NCBI GenBank assembly: GCA_023614405.1
Contig: CM042688.1
Coordinates: forward strand, 68,744,253 to 68,808,252
DNA length: 64,000 nucleotides
Direction: 5' to 3'
From: Avena insularis
Taxonomy: Eukaryota; Streptophyta; Magnoliopsida; Poales; Poaceae
Shown here: positions 34,601 to 47,292 of the stretch, piece after piece
Numbering within the stretch: position 1 is the first letter of the stretch
How the letters are laid out: every line of letters starts with the position of its first letter
The notes under the pieces: model-generated
The model's input: the letters and a program-made list of their open reading frames with translations, nothing else
Databases searched by the model: none
What the model was told of the DNA's origin: nothing
Translations under genes and position numbers: made by a program

Positions 34601-37430
34601 TTCGGGACCATCACCGTGTTTGCCAGCCACTCGCTTTCCTTGATTTCCCGGATGAAGTCTGTTGTGAGTAATCTGTTGACCTCCTTGCCGATAGCCGCTC
34701 GTGTTCGGGCTCCGTCGGATGGACTGCTGACCGGCTTGGTGTCCGGGAAGACATTGAGTGCGTGCTCGGCGAATTCCACAGGAACTCTGGCATGTCCGCA
34801 GGACACCGGTAAGATTTCCAGCGCTCATGGAGGAATTCGACGAGCGCCTTCTTCCTATCTTTGAGGTCGTTGGCGATCAACGCCGTCTTGGAGGCATCCG
34901 TTGGATGGACCTGCACTTTCTTGGTGTTGATGGTGGAGTCGAAAGACATGTCAAGTGCGTTCTGGTTTGTGACTGGGGGTAGCCCGTTGTCCGTCACCTC
35001 GCGGAGCTTGACAAGCTCGTCTTGCATGCCGAAAGACTGGGAGATTTTGTTGAAATCCCTGTCGCATTGGTCCGATCGGGTGAAGCTCCCGTGGACTGTG
35101 ATGACGCCTTGGTCCCGCATCTTGAGTAGTAGGTATGCGTAGTGTGGGACGGCCAGGAACCTTGCGAATGCTACACGTCCCAGGATGGCATGGTATTGCG
35201 ACGGCCAGTCCACCACTTCGAATTCTAGGTGCTCCTGCCGAAAGTTGTCCGGCTTCCCAAAGATGACGTCGAGCCCTATTTTGCCCAGGGGGAAGATGCC
35301 CTTCCCTGGGACAATGCCGTGGAACGTTGTGTCTGATTGTTCCAGGCTGCATTGCGGGATCCGCATAGCAGCTAGAGTGCTTGCGAACATTAGGTTGATG
35401 CCGCTGCCGCCGTCCATGAAGACGCGACTCATCTCGAAGCCTCCGATCTGCGCCTCCAGCACTGTGGCGGCATGACTGGGCGAGGATCCGCAAGGGTGAT
35501 CCGCGCGAGTGAATGTGATGCAGGACTCCGATCCGCCGAGGTACTCGTGGATTGCAGCGAGTTGCCACGCCAAGTTGATTTGTCGGGTGATCTTCTTCGC
35601 ACCTGTGGTGGGGCGCCCTTCCGGATCATATTGAGTGCTCCTTTTGGTGGGGGGTATGCGATCCCGGCGTTGTTTTGCGCTGGTGCGACTGGTTGATTTG
35701 GGCCTCCAATAGGCGGCGGTGGAGGAGCTCCGTGTGCTATTTCACCTGGCGCAGGTGCATTTCCGAACGCAGGAATTGGAGCGTGTTGCCTCATCTGTAT
35801 CATGCCTTCGCTGAGTTTCTGGAACTCGCGGCAGTCCTTGAGCATGTGGCTAGCTTTCTTTTTGCCATCTTGTTTGTCGATGTAGAAGTGGATGGTGCAT
35901 GGACCCGAAAGTTTGTCGAATGCTGAGGGTCCGTTGTCGCGTCGCGCGGCGCTGCACGATCGCGTTGGTCGTCCGTTGTCGCGGAAGTTTCGCTGCGGTA
36001 TCCTCCGCCGTTGCGGATGTTGTCATTACGGGCGGTCGGCGAGCCGCCACGACCATGTCGGGTCCGTCGGTCCTCGTAGACGACGATCTCCTCTTGCTGC
36101 GGGCGTTCGTGTCTTCGCCGTAGTCGTCCTCTTCATCTCGATTGCGCCCGGATGCAATCTTCGCCGCGCCTAATCACATGGCGATTTCCATGAGGTGGTC
36201 GAGTGTCTTGGGCTTTACACTCCCAAGTTCCTCCTTGAAGTCCGGACGCTTGACGCTGTCCCTGAAGGCATCGATGGCCCTTTCTTCGGAGATGTGTGCT
36301 GTGGAGTTCTTGGTTGTAGACCAGCGTAGTATGTACGAGCGAATAGATTCACCTGTTCTCTGAGTGCAGGCTCGCAACTCTTCGATTGAGGCGGGCCTCT
36401 TGCTGGTGCCTTTGAAATTTCGGATGAAGCTATAAGCGAGCTCCTCCCAACTTCGGATGGATCCTGATGATAGGCTGCTAAGTTGCATGGCGCATACCGT
36501 CACCGGCTGAAGGCATTGCATGGCGGTTTCTTTGTTGCCTCCGTGAATCTTGACGAATGACAGATGGTCACTGAGCCAGGACTTTGGATCTTGCGTGCCG
36601 TTGAACTTCGGAGTATCCGAAGGAAGCTTGAAGTTGCGTGGCATCTGTGTTCGCCGGACGGATCTGCTGAAGCATCGAGCCTCGCAGAGTTCTCCTTCGT
36701 CTTCATCCATCTCAGATTCAGATGAGCATGCGTGTTTGGCGCGTGCTTTGTCGATCTTGCGCTGTGTAAGCTTGTCTCTGGCGTCGTAGTCGCGTTTATG
36801 GCGGTGCGAGCTCTTCTTCCTTCGAGTAAGATCGTGTTCCTCTTCATCTTCAGATGAGGGAGTGGGGCTCCGGTCGCGCCTGGCCGGAGCTTTCTTCTTT
36901 GGCTCCGTAGGAGCATCTTCGTGGAGCGCAGCTCCGATTAGTCCTAGTCCAGTGAGTGCGGACCTATGCATGGCCCTTTACTGGACCCCCTCCGCACGTG
37001 GGTGAGCCGCGAGATACGCATTGGCTGCCATGATCGCAGCCAGGCGTCTTCGGGATGATGTTGCTGCCGCGTCCATATCCATGAACGATGTGTGGAGAGT
37101 TCGGGTCACGCGCCGCCTCCTTCGGGTCCATGTTTTCCACCCGAGAGTGGTGCTTGTTTCCAGTTTCCGTTTGTGCTAGGCGGGTCCTTTGGCGGAGCGC
37201 AGCTCATCGCGCCGGACTTCGGAGGCTGCTTGCTTGCGTTTGTCGAGCGTCTCCTGCATCTTGACTTGTTTCTTGGGCTCCTCGATGAGGAGGTAGTGGT
37301 ATGCCATCAGTAGGTCACGTGAGGAGTCCAGAGGTTGGACTATTTCGCATGACGGTAGCGGCGTGCTTGACCCATCCTTCTTTGCTAAGTTGGATGAGGT
37401 GGCCCTGTTTTCCCGTTTTTGCGTTTCCAC
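31695..37430 (-). pseudogene. Tat-lineage gypsy gag-pol polyprotein, frameshifted
   Basis: Read on the minus strand, a charged N-terminal gag part (from about 37430) leads to the gag core (FKLPSDTPKFNGTQDPKSWLSD near 36640, then an IRSYILRW segment). A degenerate zinc-knuckle (CTIHFYID...HMLKDC, about 35820-35900) follows, then a protease with FMDGGSGINLMF (about 35390-35430). The RT has VPKKDTDILRMCVDFTSLNKHCPKD (about 34560) and the catalytic block reads YVGD at 34268-34279 instead of YVDD. RNase H appears near 33.2 kb (RLANIGS). Integrase has a zinc finger near 32.6 kb and a core with KWIEAMP and HPQTNGQVEKANG (32162-32518), and ends in VSHLRRFYP. Repeated frameshifts and the RT substitution make it non-functional. 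Confidence 0.88.
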
Positions 37431-37885
37431 CGTTTGCCGTTTACATCCTGCGGGTTGGGGTTGGGCGGCGGGTTAAGCGTTCCTCGTCGGTTTGGATGAT
37501 TGCGGCGCATGATAGCGCTGCAGATTGGTTACTGCTGCCGCGCTTCCGGATCGGCCGTAGGTCCCTTCATCCGAAGGTGGATCGCATAGATCGGAGTTGC
37601 AGCTGCTGCTGTAGAACTCATCTGTTGATGGTGACGTCGTATGCGGGCGCGGAAACCTGAAGCGGGCCTGATTGGCACGGGCACCCGCTTCGAGGCGGAG
37701 GTGCGGTTGTCCCACCTGAAGCGAAGCTCCCGAACAGAATTTCGAGTCCGTCGCCTACGGGCTCGAAATCCTTCATGGTATCCGGCGAGTGGGCGGTGAA
37801 GTCAAAAGCGCCGAAGAGGTGATTCTCCGTTGCCGCGGAGTTGTAGATCGATCGGGTCGGAACCGTCACGACCGCACAATCAGCC

Positions 37886-37903
37886 CCAATTCCCACGGCG
37901 CCA
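37886..37903 (-). promoter_or_regulatory. Primer-binding site of the Tat element
   Basis: On the minus strand, two bases after the 5' LTR, the sequence reads TGGCGCCGTGGGAATTGG. TGGCGCCG starts the tRNA-complementary site of many plant gypsy elements. It fixes the minus orientation. Confidence 0.75.
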
Positions 37904-37905
37904 AT

Positions 37906-38400
37906 TGACGAGGTTTAATCTCGTCAATGCCCATTGTTATGGACTTGGGTTTTGGAGAAGATGGGGATGCTGGAGATCGTGGCACGATTAACAGACAAGC
38001 AACCAGGGGACACGAGATTTACCTGTGTTCAGGCCCCGGAGGAAAACCCTACTCCTGCTTATGCGCTCTTTGATTACGGCGGAACCGGTTCTGAGGTCTT
38101 GTGATTCGATCTGGCGTGGAGGTGTGTGCGAAAGTATGAGTCTAGTTGATCTAGGACGTGCCCTCCTGGCCTTTATATAGACTTAGGCAGGTCCCGGGCG
38201 TAGTCCTAGTCGGTTACAAGTTCTAGGGTTTTACCCCTTTGAATTTCCTATCTCCGCTAGTCTTGCTCTCCAAGGATCGAAGGCGTCATGGGCCTTGGCC
38301 ACCCGAAAATCTTCATGGGCCAGCGTATGTCTGCCGTGGGCCTTCCTTGGGCTGGACTAGGTATGCTGAAGTTACGTACCCGTAGGGTATAACCATGTCA
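37906..38400 (-). repeat. 5' LTR of the Tat element
   Basis: 495 bp, the partner of 25908-26407. It has the same terminal hairpin and the same TATA-like motif (near 38175). Differences from the partner are concentrated in the first 210 bp. Confidence 0.95.
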
Positions 38401-40427
38401 ATGGTACTTTACTAGAGTGTTATAGTGCAAGATTACTTATTATTATGCATATTTGAAGTTAATGTTATTTTTACTTTATATTTATGACGATTTCTCACTG
38501 TTATCTAATTATCAATGAATTATCATACTTTATGTAACAATGATCATTATTTCTATGGCTTTTTATCTATTGACAACAAACTATAAAGTCCATGTTGTTT
38601 TATCACCTTTATGCTCGAGAACGAGCATAGGTTAAGTTTTGGGATGTTGATGCATGTAAAATTTGTCCATGAACTTTCTAGATTATTGTGTTATATTCCA
38701 ACATATTTGCATATTATCTATTTGTTATACTTGTGTTTTACATCGATTTTGGGGATTTTCCAAAGATTTCTTTATTTGGGTTATAACTCTATAGATAGGG
38801 AAACCATATTTTGTGTCATTCCCCCCCCCCCAAAGACCTCGTAGACTCAAAATGTCCTAAGATTTTTCTACAGAGGTTCTTCACAAAAAATAAAGATCTT
38901 GAGCATTTGGACCTAAAGAGGGTGCACGAGGCCCAAGATAGGGCCCATGGCGTGACCAGAGTCCCCTGCTGCGCCATGGGGCCCACTTGCTGCCTCGTGG
39001 CTCCATGACGTCCATCTTGATGCCTGTCTCTTCATCTTAACCTAAAACCTACTATAAACATACCTCCTATAGATATCTCGCAAAGATATTGAGCATGAAG
39101 ATGGAAACATACAAAACCAAATATAGAGGTAGAGACCTTCAAAGATTGGAGGAGAAAACAATGTCGGACTCGCCTCGGGTTGCATCTCCATCCTATTTAA
39201 CATCACCACCACCATCTCCAGGATGAAGAGGGAGTGGTCTACCCCGAAATATGGATTTACGGAAGTAGCTCTCTCTCTCTCTCTCTTGCGCTATGATTCT
39301 TTTAAAACTATATAAGATTTCCTGCATGATTATGATCATATATATGTAATTCCTTTATGGTGGATCTTTTTTATGAGATGATTATATGAGGTTACAATTT
39401 TTCAATATTATAGATGCATATGATTACCCCACTCATGTATACATGTTCTGATCAAACTAGTATGATAGGACGCGTGTGGGGGAAGTATGCACTAAATAGA
39501 GCAACGAGTAGTAGTAACTGGATAGTGACAGAAAACTTGGAATCTACTAAGGTTTTTACCTTTCCTTTGTTACTCACAAGGGAGAATGAAATAGTTATAT
39601 TTTCTATTATCATCTAGTGGCAACAAAGATGACCTTATTTGTTCGAGGTGGCATAATTTTTATTCAACATCATATCAAATTGATTAATGCTATAGTTTGT
39701 TTATGTTAAATCTAGTTTACAGAGTTTTCTCATACTAATGGAGTATGAGGGAGATGTGTTGCATTATCTTGATTATAGGACGTGACGCTCATATGAATGA
39801 GAACCAAACACTTACATGAAAGTTCCATCAAGATTTATGATATCTCTAAGGTTGTTTTTGGTCTAACATGTTGATGAGAGAGTAGACAAGTGAACCCATG
39901 AATCCGGTTCGTTTTAATCATAGAAACATCTTTTACTTGCATTTACAATGCATTTTATTTTCTACATTTATTTAATCTGAAAATACAAAAATACGTTTAC
40001 TTGTTGCATTTACCATCCAAACCCCTAAAACAACACTACCATTACCATTGCATTTAGTTTTAGCTTTGCATATAGATTAGTTTAATTTCATTGCTTGGAT
40101 TATTAATTTAGTTTTGTTGTGTTATTTGTTTTATTTTTCAATTCTAATACCAAACCTTGTGGTTCACAACCACATGGTAAAGTTGGGGACGCAAGACAAA
40201 CCATTTTGTTTTGCGGGTTGCTAGAAGAGGAGAGGGAGATTGTATTGTTTGTCTAAGAGTTTAGTATTAAACCCCATGCTATCCTTGTGCAAAAACGCCC
40301 TTACTACATCACTTTGCGTTAACAAAATTGATGATCAGTGTCTTCGTGAGACTAAACCTAGTTGTAGTCGCATACAACGAAGAGGTTAATAAGTGAGGCT
40401 CGGGTAAGAAGGATGTGAAGTTATATA
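38401..40427 (+). repeat. Older gypsy relic: 3' internal end and LTR-like sequence
   Basis: AT-rich sequence. A GTTAAGTTTTGGGATGT tract at about 38631 runs into TTGATGCATG, mimicking the polypurine-tract/LTR junction of the gypsy element at 51464-51474. Downstream stretches (a poly-C run at about 38820, a GC-rich CATGGGGCCC block near 38975, ATAAACATACC near 39055) are LTR-like, but no partner LTR or target duplication is visible. The Tat element inserted just to its left. Confidence 0.4.
39269..39286. repeat. (CT)9 microsatellite
   Basis: Nine perfect CT dinucleotides. Confidence 0.9.
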
Positions 40428-40650
40428 CTCCCTCCATCCGAAAATAAGTGTACTTCTAGCTTTTGGCTAAGTCAAACTTTATTAAATTTGACCAACTTTA
40501 TAGATAAATATAGCAACATACATTACATAAAATTGTTAGTGGTGCCAATTTGGTGCCATAAATATTACTAAGTTCTTATATAAAATTAGTCAAACTTTAT
40601 TAATTTTGACTTAAGACAAAGCAAGAAGTAAACTTATTCGTGGACAGAGG
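40428..40650. mobile_element. Stowaway-like MITE (about 223 bp)
   Basis: Begins CTCCCTCCATCCGAAAATAAGTGTACTTCTAG after a TA at 40426-40427 and ends with the degenerate complement (AGTAAACTTATTCGTGGACAGAGG) before TA at 40651-40652. Inside, AGTCAAACTTTATTAA recurs near both ends in inverted and direct form, as in Stowaway families of cereals. Confidence 0.75.
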
Positions 40651-40652
40651 TA

Positions 40653-41130
40653 GCATGCCTCTTGGTGAAAACCAACGGAAGCGTGAGAAGTTGTCGCGCC
40701 TGTCGATAAGATAGCCCACCATATAATGCAAGGTGTTAGAGAGAAAGATGTGGTCGGTAAACTAGAGGACAAGATGGCGGCTGTTCGTTGAACATGAGGA
40801 AGGAGGTATGGGTGGCCACTAGAGAAGAAGATTCGGGAGCAACAATGCTAATGTGACGATGCTCTGGCAAGGTTTTGACTACCAAGCATGCCAGTGACCA
40901 ATGACAAAGATTTAAACTAAAGGAAGACATACATGTTTAAATGAATTTTGTGCAAATTTAACAATACAAGGATGTTTTTATAAGAAAAATACTATATCAT
41001 GTCTATTAATGGTCTCAACTTTATATCTAGATTCGTATGTATCTAGCTAAGTATTGAACAAGATACATTCGTACCTAGACAAAGTTGAGCATTGACCTGA
41101 CAGTTTGAGATAGGCTTAGGAAGACACCGC
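40653..41130. other. No gene seen
   Basis: Sequence right of the MITE shows no supported gene or repeat boundary. Confidence 0.4.
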
Positions 41131-42455
41131 ACGAAGACAAGGCTTCGCGTCGCCTCCCCCGCTGGGCGACCGAAGCGGCGTCGGCCAACCGTACACGCGC
41201 CTCTCCCCACCCCACCCTCCCTCCCGCCGCCGCCGGCGTGAGCTGCCGGGCAAATCCCGCACGGCGCTGATGGCTATGGCCCTACGATCTCTTCCTGGCA
41301 TGAGGTGCTCCGGGACGGGGCAGTGAGATCTCGGCGGGAGGCGGCGTGTCCTGGCGCAACGACGGCCGGTGCGCGGCGTCGGTGGCGGCTCCTGGCACCT
41401 TGAGGCAGCGGTGGGTGGGGTAGCTCGCGGCTACTATGGCCGAGTTGGCGGGGGGGGGGCGAGCTAGCCCCAACCTACAGATCTCGGGCGACGATGGCGG
41501 CGGTTTGCACCCACGACGACCTCATCTCTCCGACTTGTGCTGCTGGGGCGGACGGGGACAGGCTGGACAGTACCAAGCGGAGCTGGCCAGGACAGTGGCG
41601 CCATTTCCATCGGCCCAGATCTGGGCCCACTCGTGCCTGATTAGGGCTGGGCGGGCCTGCTGTCCTAGGGTTTCAGGGGCTCCGGAGGAGCCCACCCCTT
41701 GGTCCTGTTGGGACTGAAGTGCTGGATCCGGGCCGACGGGCCTAGATCCAGTGACCGCTTGACATCTCACCTCTCGAGCTGTGGAGTTGACTTCGTGTCT
41801 TGTTATTCCGATCTGTCTAGGGCCTGTTTGGATGGTCTGTCTAGGTATGCATGTTCCTAGGGTGGTGTTGTGGTGGTCTCTTTCTCGCGGTGTGTACGAG
41901 ATCTTGGATGTTGGGGCGGCGGCTCCAGAAGGTGGACTGTGCGGGCATGTCTCGGCGTCGGGACGATGTGGCGGTGGTGATGGCTCGTCTCTATGGACCA
42001 CGAGGGTGGTATGGAGCGGGCATCGGGGACTCCTGGCGATGGCGGCGCCCAGATCGCATGTTAGAAGCTCGGCTCGGGGATCCGTGGCCCGAGGAACCAA
42101 ATATGGCGAGAGTTTTTCCGGACGAAATCCCAGCGCTGATGACGGTGATGCATGCGAGTATCGTGACCCTCTTGAGGGTGTCGTCGTGGCTACCCTTTCC
42201 ATATTGGAGCTCCGGGTGAAAACCCTAGACCCTTGTGGTCTCGGCGGCGGCGACGCTTGTTGTGTCGTTACCTTCCTGGAGGCGGTGTCGTGGAGCTTCG
42301 GGTTCCTTAGTCTCGACGTCTTCGGTGGCAAGCTCGATGCTTCTTAGGCTTTCTAGTTTTATCTTTGATCTGCTATAAGAGGAATTCCTCATCACTTTGT
42401 ATCGGTTTGACTGTGTGACTTTATTTATGAAGCAGGGCAAAAGCCTATTTCGAGG
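41130..42455 (+). mobile_element. LINE-like retroposon remnant
   Basis: GC-rich sequence with long but unrecognisable open frames ends in TTTGTATCGG...TTTATTTATGAAGCAGGGCAAAAGCCTATTTCGAGG (about 42393-42455). The same terminal motif occurs inverted near 53288-53350. The block GGGTGAAAACCCTAG near 42216 is typical of grass LINE-derived 3' regions. No RT or endonuclease motif is present, so this is a truncated or non-autonomous copy. The left end is not definable. Confidence 0.45.
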
Positions 42456-42911
42456 ATACAAAGTTGAGGCCATTAAAAACAGCTCTAACGGAACCCGAAT
42501 TTTTTCGAACTGTAAACGCAGAGTATAGTTGAATGAAAACCAAGTTCGCAGTTTGTAAATCGTTTGCGCAGAACAGAGCATGCAAACACGAACTAAAAAT
42601 ACGAAATTCAAACAACACGGGTAAATCGAAGTACGAATTCGCATCTGATCAAAGTTTTTCGACCATACATATGTTAACTACATATAATTAGGCATCAATT
42701 CAAAAGTTGCACGATGACTAAATCGACTACTGCGCGCGCCATCACGTCCTAGACCAAAATTGAGCCCTCGTCTTCGTCTGCAGGAGCTGCAGGGCGCGGC
42801 AGCGTTGTGGCGGCGAGGACCACACTCGGTGAGATCGTCGATCTCGAGCTTGACGACAGCACCGATGCTGGTCGAAGCGCGCGCCTCCTTCCTCTCCTTG
42901 GCCTCGGACGA
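42456..42911. other. Presumed 3' end of the split gene
   Basis: On the minus strand the frame of the disrupted gene continues readably for some 50 codons after its stop at 42912-42914 (KERKEARASTSIGAVVKLEIDD), so the stop may be premature and the original C-terminus may lie here. The left part has no recognisable feature. Confidence 0.4.
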
Positions 42912-43151
42912 CTAGACAAGCAAGATGGCTCGGTGCTGCTCGGCCCGCTTGATCTCGGGCTCCGCCTTGATGGCGAGCTCGAACTCGTGTGTCATGTGTT
43001 CGAGCGCCATCTGATCCTCGTCACTGTTGTTGGCGTAGTCCGCCTTGCCGACGACGTGCGCACGTAGAGGAGATGGGTAGCTGAAGCCATCGGTGGAGGG
43101 ATGGGAGAAAGGAGCAGGGCCGCGCGATGATCCCTCCCCGGAAGTGGCGTA
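42912..43151 (-). pseudogene. 3' part of a gene split by a gypsy insertion
   Basis: The minus-strand frame continues that of 52829-53191 once the 9.7-kb gypsy element and one GCGTA copy are removed. The peptide contains YATSGEGSSRGPAP and ANNSDEDQMALEHMTHEFELAIKAEPEIKRAEQHR, an acidic, helix-prone C-terminal region. Together with the 5' part it resembles a family I believe recurs in Triticeae genomes as uncharacterised proteins, but I cannot assign a function. It ends at a TAG that may itself be a later mutation. Confidence 0.55.
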
Positions 43152-44538
43152 TGATACGTCCAAAACGTATCTACTTTCCCGAACACTTTTGCTATTGTTT
43201 CTCCTCTATACTTGTATGATTTGGATACAACTAATGCGGACAGACGCTGTTTTCAGCAGAATTGCCTTGGTGTCTACTTTTTGTGCAAAAAAATCAACTA
43301 TCAGAAAAAATCCCGGAAAATATGCCAAAAATCCTATTTCACCGGAAGACTCCAGGAGCCAGAATACAAGACGGAGAAGAGCCAGGGGGTGGCCACACCA
43401 CCTGGTGGCGCGGGCTAGGCCAGGCCGCGCCAGGGGGTGGTGTGGGCCTCCCAGGCACCCCCTCGGACTCTCTCTTCGCCTATAAGGAGCCTTCTGACCT
43501 AAAAACTTCGGGGGGTTCGACGTTTTTTCAGAAGGAGTTCCGCTCTGCCGCCGCCACCAGATTCCATGAAACAAAGACCGTAAACTCCGTTCTCGCACTC
43601 ACGGACGGGGAATTGGAGGAGATCATCGCCATCATCATCACCATCGCTTCTCCATCGACCATCCATATTTCCCCTATCTATGAGTGAGTAATCCCTCGCT
43701 GTAGGCTATGGGGATGGTAGGGATTGGATGAGATCGTTCATGTAATGGCATCAGATTGTTAGGGCATGGTGCCTAGTATCTTTTATTAGTGCTTTATGAC
43801 TTTGTTGCGACTTGTTGTGCTTAATGCTTGTCACTAGGGCCCGAGTGCCATGATTTCAGATCTGAACATGTTATTGATTCATCATGATAGTATTGTTTTG
43901 GGTCTTATCTACAAGTTGTATACACACGTTGTTGTCCGGAACCTATGGCCCCGGCGATGTAAATCGGGATAACCAGAAGGGAATGGCTTTGATGTGAGGA
44001 TCACATGTGTTCACGGAGTGTTAATGCTTTGCTCCGGTGCTCTATTAAAAGGAGCACCTTAATTGCCAGTAGTTCCCTAGAGGCCCCGCTGCAAATGGGC
44101 TGGCAGGACAAAAGATGTTGTGCAAGTTCTCATTGCGAGCACGTATGACTATATATGGAACACATGCCTAGGATTGTCTAGTACTTGGATGCTTCATCTT
44201 ATTTATCTGCAATTGCCCTATGTTCTGATTGCTATGTGAATTGTCTTGTCCATGCAACGCCCGTCCATCCATCCCTATGCCTACCACACTCGAATCCCAA
44301 TTTATCGCTTTTTACTTACCTTTTGCTTTACTACTGCTGTTACTTTACTATTCCTACTACAAAACTATTGCTACTGATAAACTATTATGAGCAAGATTGT
44401 TTCCAGGTGCAGCTGAATTGACAACTCAGTTGTTAAGGCCGATAAATATTCTTTGGCTCCCCTTGTGTCGAATCAATAAATTGGGTTTCATTTCCCTCGA
44501 AAATACTGCGATACACCCCCTATACTTGTGGGTCATCA
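43152..44538 (+). repeat. 5' LTR of the gypsy element
   Basis: 1,387 bp, TG..CA. Bases 43153-43171 form a perfect inverted repeat (GATACGT/ACGTATC). A TATA-like CCTATAAGG lies near 43480. Confidence 0.95.
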
Positions 44539-44549
44539 AGACTATTTTC

Positions 44550-44567
44550 TAGCGCCGTTGCCGGCGA
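44550..44567 (+). promoter_or_regulatory. Primer-binding site, tRNA-Asp type
   Basis: TAGCGCCGTTGCCGGCGA lies 11 bases after the 5' LTR. It differs at two positions from TGGCGCCGTTGCCGGGGA, the usual site in this group. Confidence 0.75.
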
Positions 44568-44627
44568 GCATAGCTTTATTTATCAAGTCCACTTGGATTC
44601 TCTATTGTTCGCTGCTATCCATCCATC

Positions 44628-47292
44628 ATGGGTAAGTCTCGTGATGGCAAGGTTCCTATTTTACCATCCACTACAAGAAGAGGTACGGCTCTGAACACCT
44701 CTGTTGCTCTTGATTCACCGTCTGTTCTGAGTAAGTTCCTTACACCACCACATACACATGCTACACACACTGCTACTACTGCTGATCTGAAACTTCTGAT
44801 GCTTATGATGCTGCTTCTACTGTGCTTGATAAGAGTGGTTCATTAGGTACTTTCCTAGATGCTATAATTGCTAGAGTTATAGCTGGAAATACCGAAACTC
44901 CTAATGAAGACACTACCACACCTGTTAGCTCACCTGAGTCTAGTGAGAGTTATGATATTGAAGATGGTTATGTTGAGATGACTGATGAGTTTATTAAAGA
45001 ATGTAAGAACACCCATGATAGGAGCGCTGCTAAGAGTCTCCTTGAGAGGCGTACTATTAGACCCAAATTATCTCCTGCTGCTAAGTTGCTGCTTCTCCCA
45101 TAAACATTATAGATGAAGATTACGATTTCTCTCTCGATCTATCTTACATAGCTATTATCGAGAAAGAACCTTTTTGTGGGACTAAGAATGAAAGTGCGGT
45201 AGCACATATGAATGAACTTTATACCATGAGTGGCTTGTTTTATGATGATATTAAGATGCGTACTTACTTTGTTGCTAAGATTTTCCCCTTTTCACTGAAA
45301 GGAGAAGCTAAAACTTGGTTTAGTAATTTACCTCCTGGATCTATTGATAGCCCTGAGTGCTTGATTAGTACTTTCCTGCAGAAATATTTTCCTCCCAGTG
45401 CTAGACATGCTATTTTGCAGGAACTTTTTGATTTTAAACAGGGAGAAAAAGAGGTATTGCCTGAATCTTGGGCAAGGTTTTGTGCTTTGATTCATGCATA
45501 GGATGGAAGTCCATTACCTAAGAATGAGCTTCTTGATATATTTTATAATGGGATAACAGAGGAATCTAGGACATACCTAGATAGTTGTGCTGATTGTGTT
45601 TTCAGGAATAGGACTCCTAATGAAGCTGAGGAATTAATGGCTAAACTAAGCAAGAATTATGAAGATTGGACTCCTCCTAAACAAGCTATGCCTAAAGTAA
45701 TTGTACCTGAACCATCTATTCCCGTGCCTATTCCAACATCAAAGAAGAGGGGAGTTATTGAATTAAATGATGAAGTGATGAAGGAAGCTAAGAAATGTCT
45801 TAAGGAGAAGGGAATTAAAGCTACAGATGTCAAGAATTTACCTCCTATAGAAGAATTATGTAAGCCTATTCCCTACTCACCCACTATTGAGGTACACTCT
45901 CTCCAACACTTTGATGAAGGTGATATCCCTTACTCTAAACCTCCTGATCAATGCTTAGAAGAATTTGATATCTTTATTGTTAAGCAAGATAACTTTAATA
46001 AAAGGGTGCAAAATCATTTAATGGAAAACACTAGAGCTATTGTTGAGTTGAAAGATATTGTGGAAAGAACCTCTAATGATGTTAAAATGATTGTTAAACA
46101 CTTTCAAATGGTTCAAACTCAAATAGATCAACTCGTTAAAGTGCAAAATGACTTGCTAGTTAATGCTGCTAAATAAAAACATGCTTATGAAATTAGAACT
46201 AGAAGTGGTGATGCTACCCAGGATCCTCTATATCCTGAGGGGCATCCCAAAAGAATTGAGCAGGATTCTCAACAAGCTGAAAATAGTGGTTCTACTCGTA
46301 AGAAAAGGAAAAAGAAACATAAAACTGCTGTAGAACCCTCTGAACCTGCTAATAGTATATCTATCTCTGATGCTGAAACTGAAAGTGGTAATGAAGAAAA
46401 TGTTGTTCCTAATGAAGAAAAAGTTGAAGAAGAACCTAAAAACCACACTAAGAATACTAAATACACCAAAGATGATTTTATTGCTAAGAAACATGATAGT
46501 GAAAGAGAACCTTGGGTCCAAAAACCTACGTCATTCCCTGATAAGAAACACAAGTCAAAAGAAGATGAACACTATAATAAGTTTTGTGAGTGGATGAAGC
46601 CTTTATTCTTGCAAATTCCTTTGACTAATGCTATTAAATTGCCTCCTTACTCAAAGTATATGAAGGACATTGTCTCGAATAAAAGGAAGATCCCTAATGA
46701 AGAAATTTCTACTTTGCTTGCTAATTATTCCTTCAATGGTAAGGTTCCTAAGAAACTTGGAGACCCAGGGATTCCAACTATCCATTTCTCTATTAAGAAT
46801 AGTTATGTTAGAACTGCTTTGTGTGATTTGGGAGCGGGAGTTAGTGTTATGCCTTTCTCTCTCTATAAGAGGCTTCAACTTGAAAAATTAATACCGACTG
46901 TTATATCTTTACAAATGGATGATAAATCTACCACTATTCCTGTGGGTATTTGTGAGGATATACCTATTCAGGTGGCTCACAATTGCTTGATATTGACTGA
47001 TTTTGTTGTGCTTGAAATGTCCGAAGATGATAATATGTCTATTATTCTTGGGAGACCTTTCCTTAATACTGTAGGAGCTATTTTTAATTGTAATCAAGGA
47101 AAGGTGACTTTCAATGTTAATGACAAGGAACATACTGTCTATTTCCCCAAGAAGATTGAAAGGACATATGGTTTGAATTCAATTGAACATGTTGAAGGCA
47201 TTCAAGTTGGAGAAATATATTGCCCCATACCAAGAGAAAAATTTGAAACTATTATGATTGGGACCATTGCTATCAAGGTTGAGGTAACATAA
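44628..47292 (+). pseudogene. Gypsy gag-protease polyprotein with two in-frame stops
   Basis: Gag forms the particle and the protease cuts the polyprotein. The ATG at 44628 opens MGKSRDGKVPILPS, but the N-terminal third crosses frames (shifts near 44,820 and 45,100). From about 45190 to the TAA after 47289 one frame is kept, broken only by TAG at 45499-45501 and TAA at 46174-46176. Residues of the retrotransposon gag domain are clear (IFPFSLKGEAKTWFSNLPPGS, then FLQKYFPPSA). A Lys/Glu-rich linker precedes the protease (CDLGAGVSVMPFSLYKRL near 46825-46875, then ILGRPFLNTVGA). The catalytic triplet region reads DLGAG, as in Athila-type proteases. No RT follows. Confidence 0.85.

Larger units (their letters stand above)
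25908..38400 (-). mobile_element. Ty3/gypsy retrotransposon, Tat lineage (RIRE2/Retand-like), complete with TSD
   Basis: The perfect target duplication ATGGT (25903-25907 and 38401-38405) bounds 12,493 bp. LTRs are short (about 500 bp) and begin TGACGAG. Gag-pol runs on the minus strand from about 37.4 to 31.7 kb in the order gag, protease, RT, RNase H, integrase. Between pol and the 3' LTR lies a plus-strand gene with a gypsy-associated PF04195-type domain. An antisense extra gene at this place is the recognised hallmark of Tat elements. The pol frame is broken, yet the LTRs remain very similar. Confidence 0.93.

Noticed and set aside
33222..36123. Many plus-strand frames opposite gag-pol
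   Set aside because: They are antisense shadows of the Tat polyprotein.
38820..38831. Poly-C run as a structured or G-quadruplex element
   Set aside because: A single homopolymer run without further G-tracts nearby; probably simple slippage or a sequencing artefact.
41522..42347. Long frames on both strands as a protein gene
   Set aside because: Composition-driven, no domain, and the segment ends with a retroposon-type 3' end.
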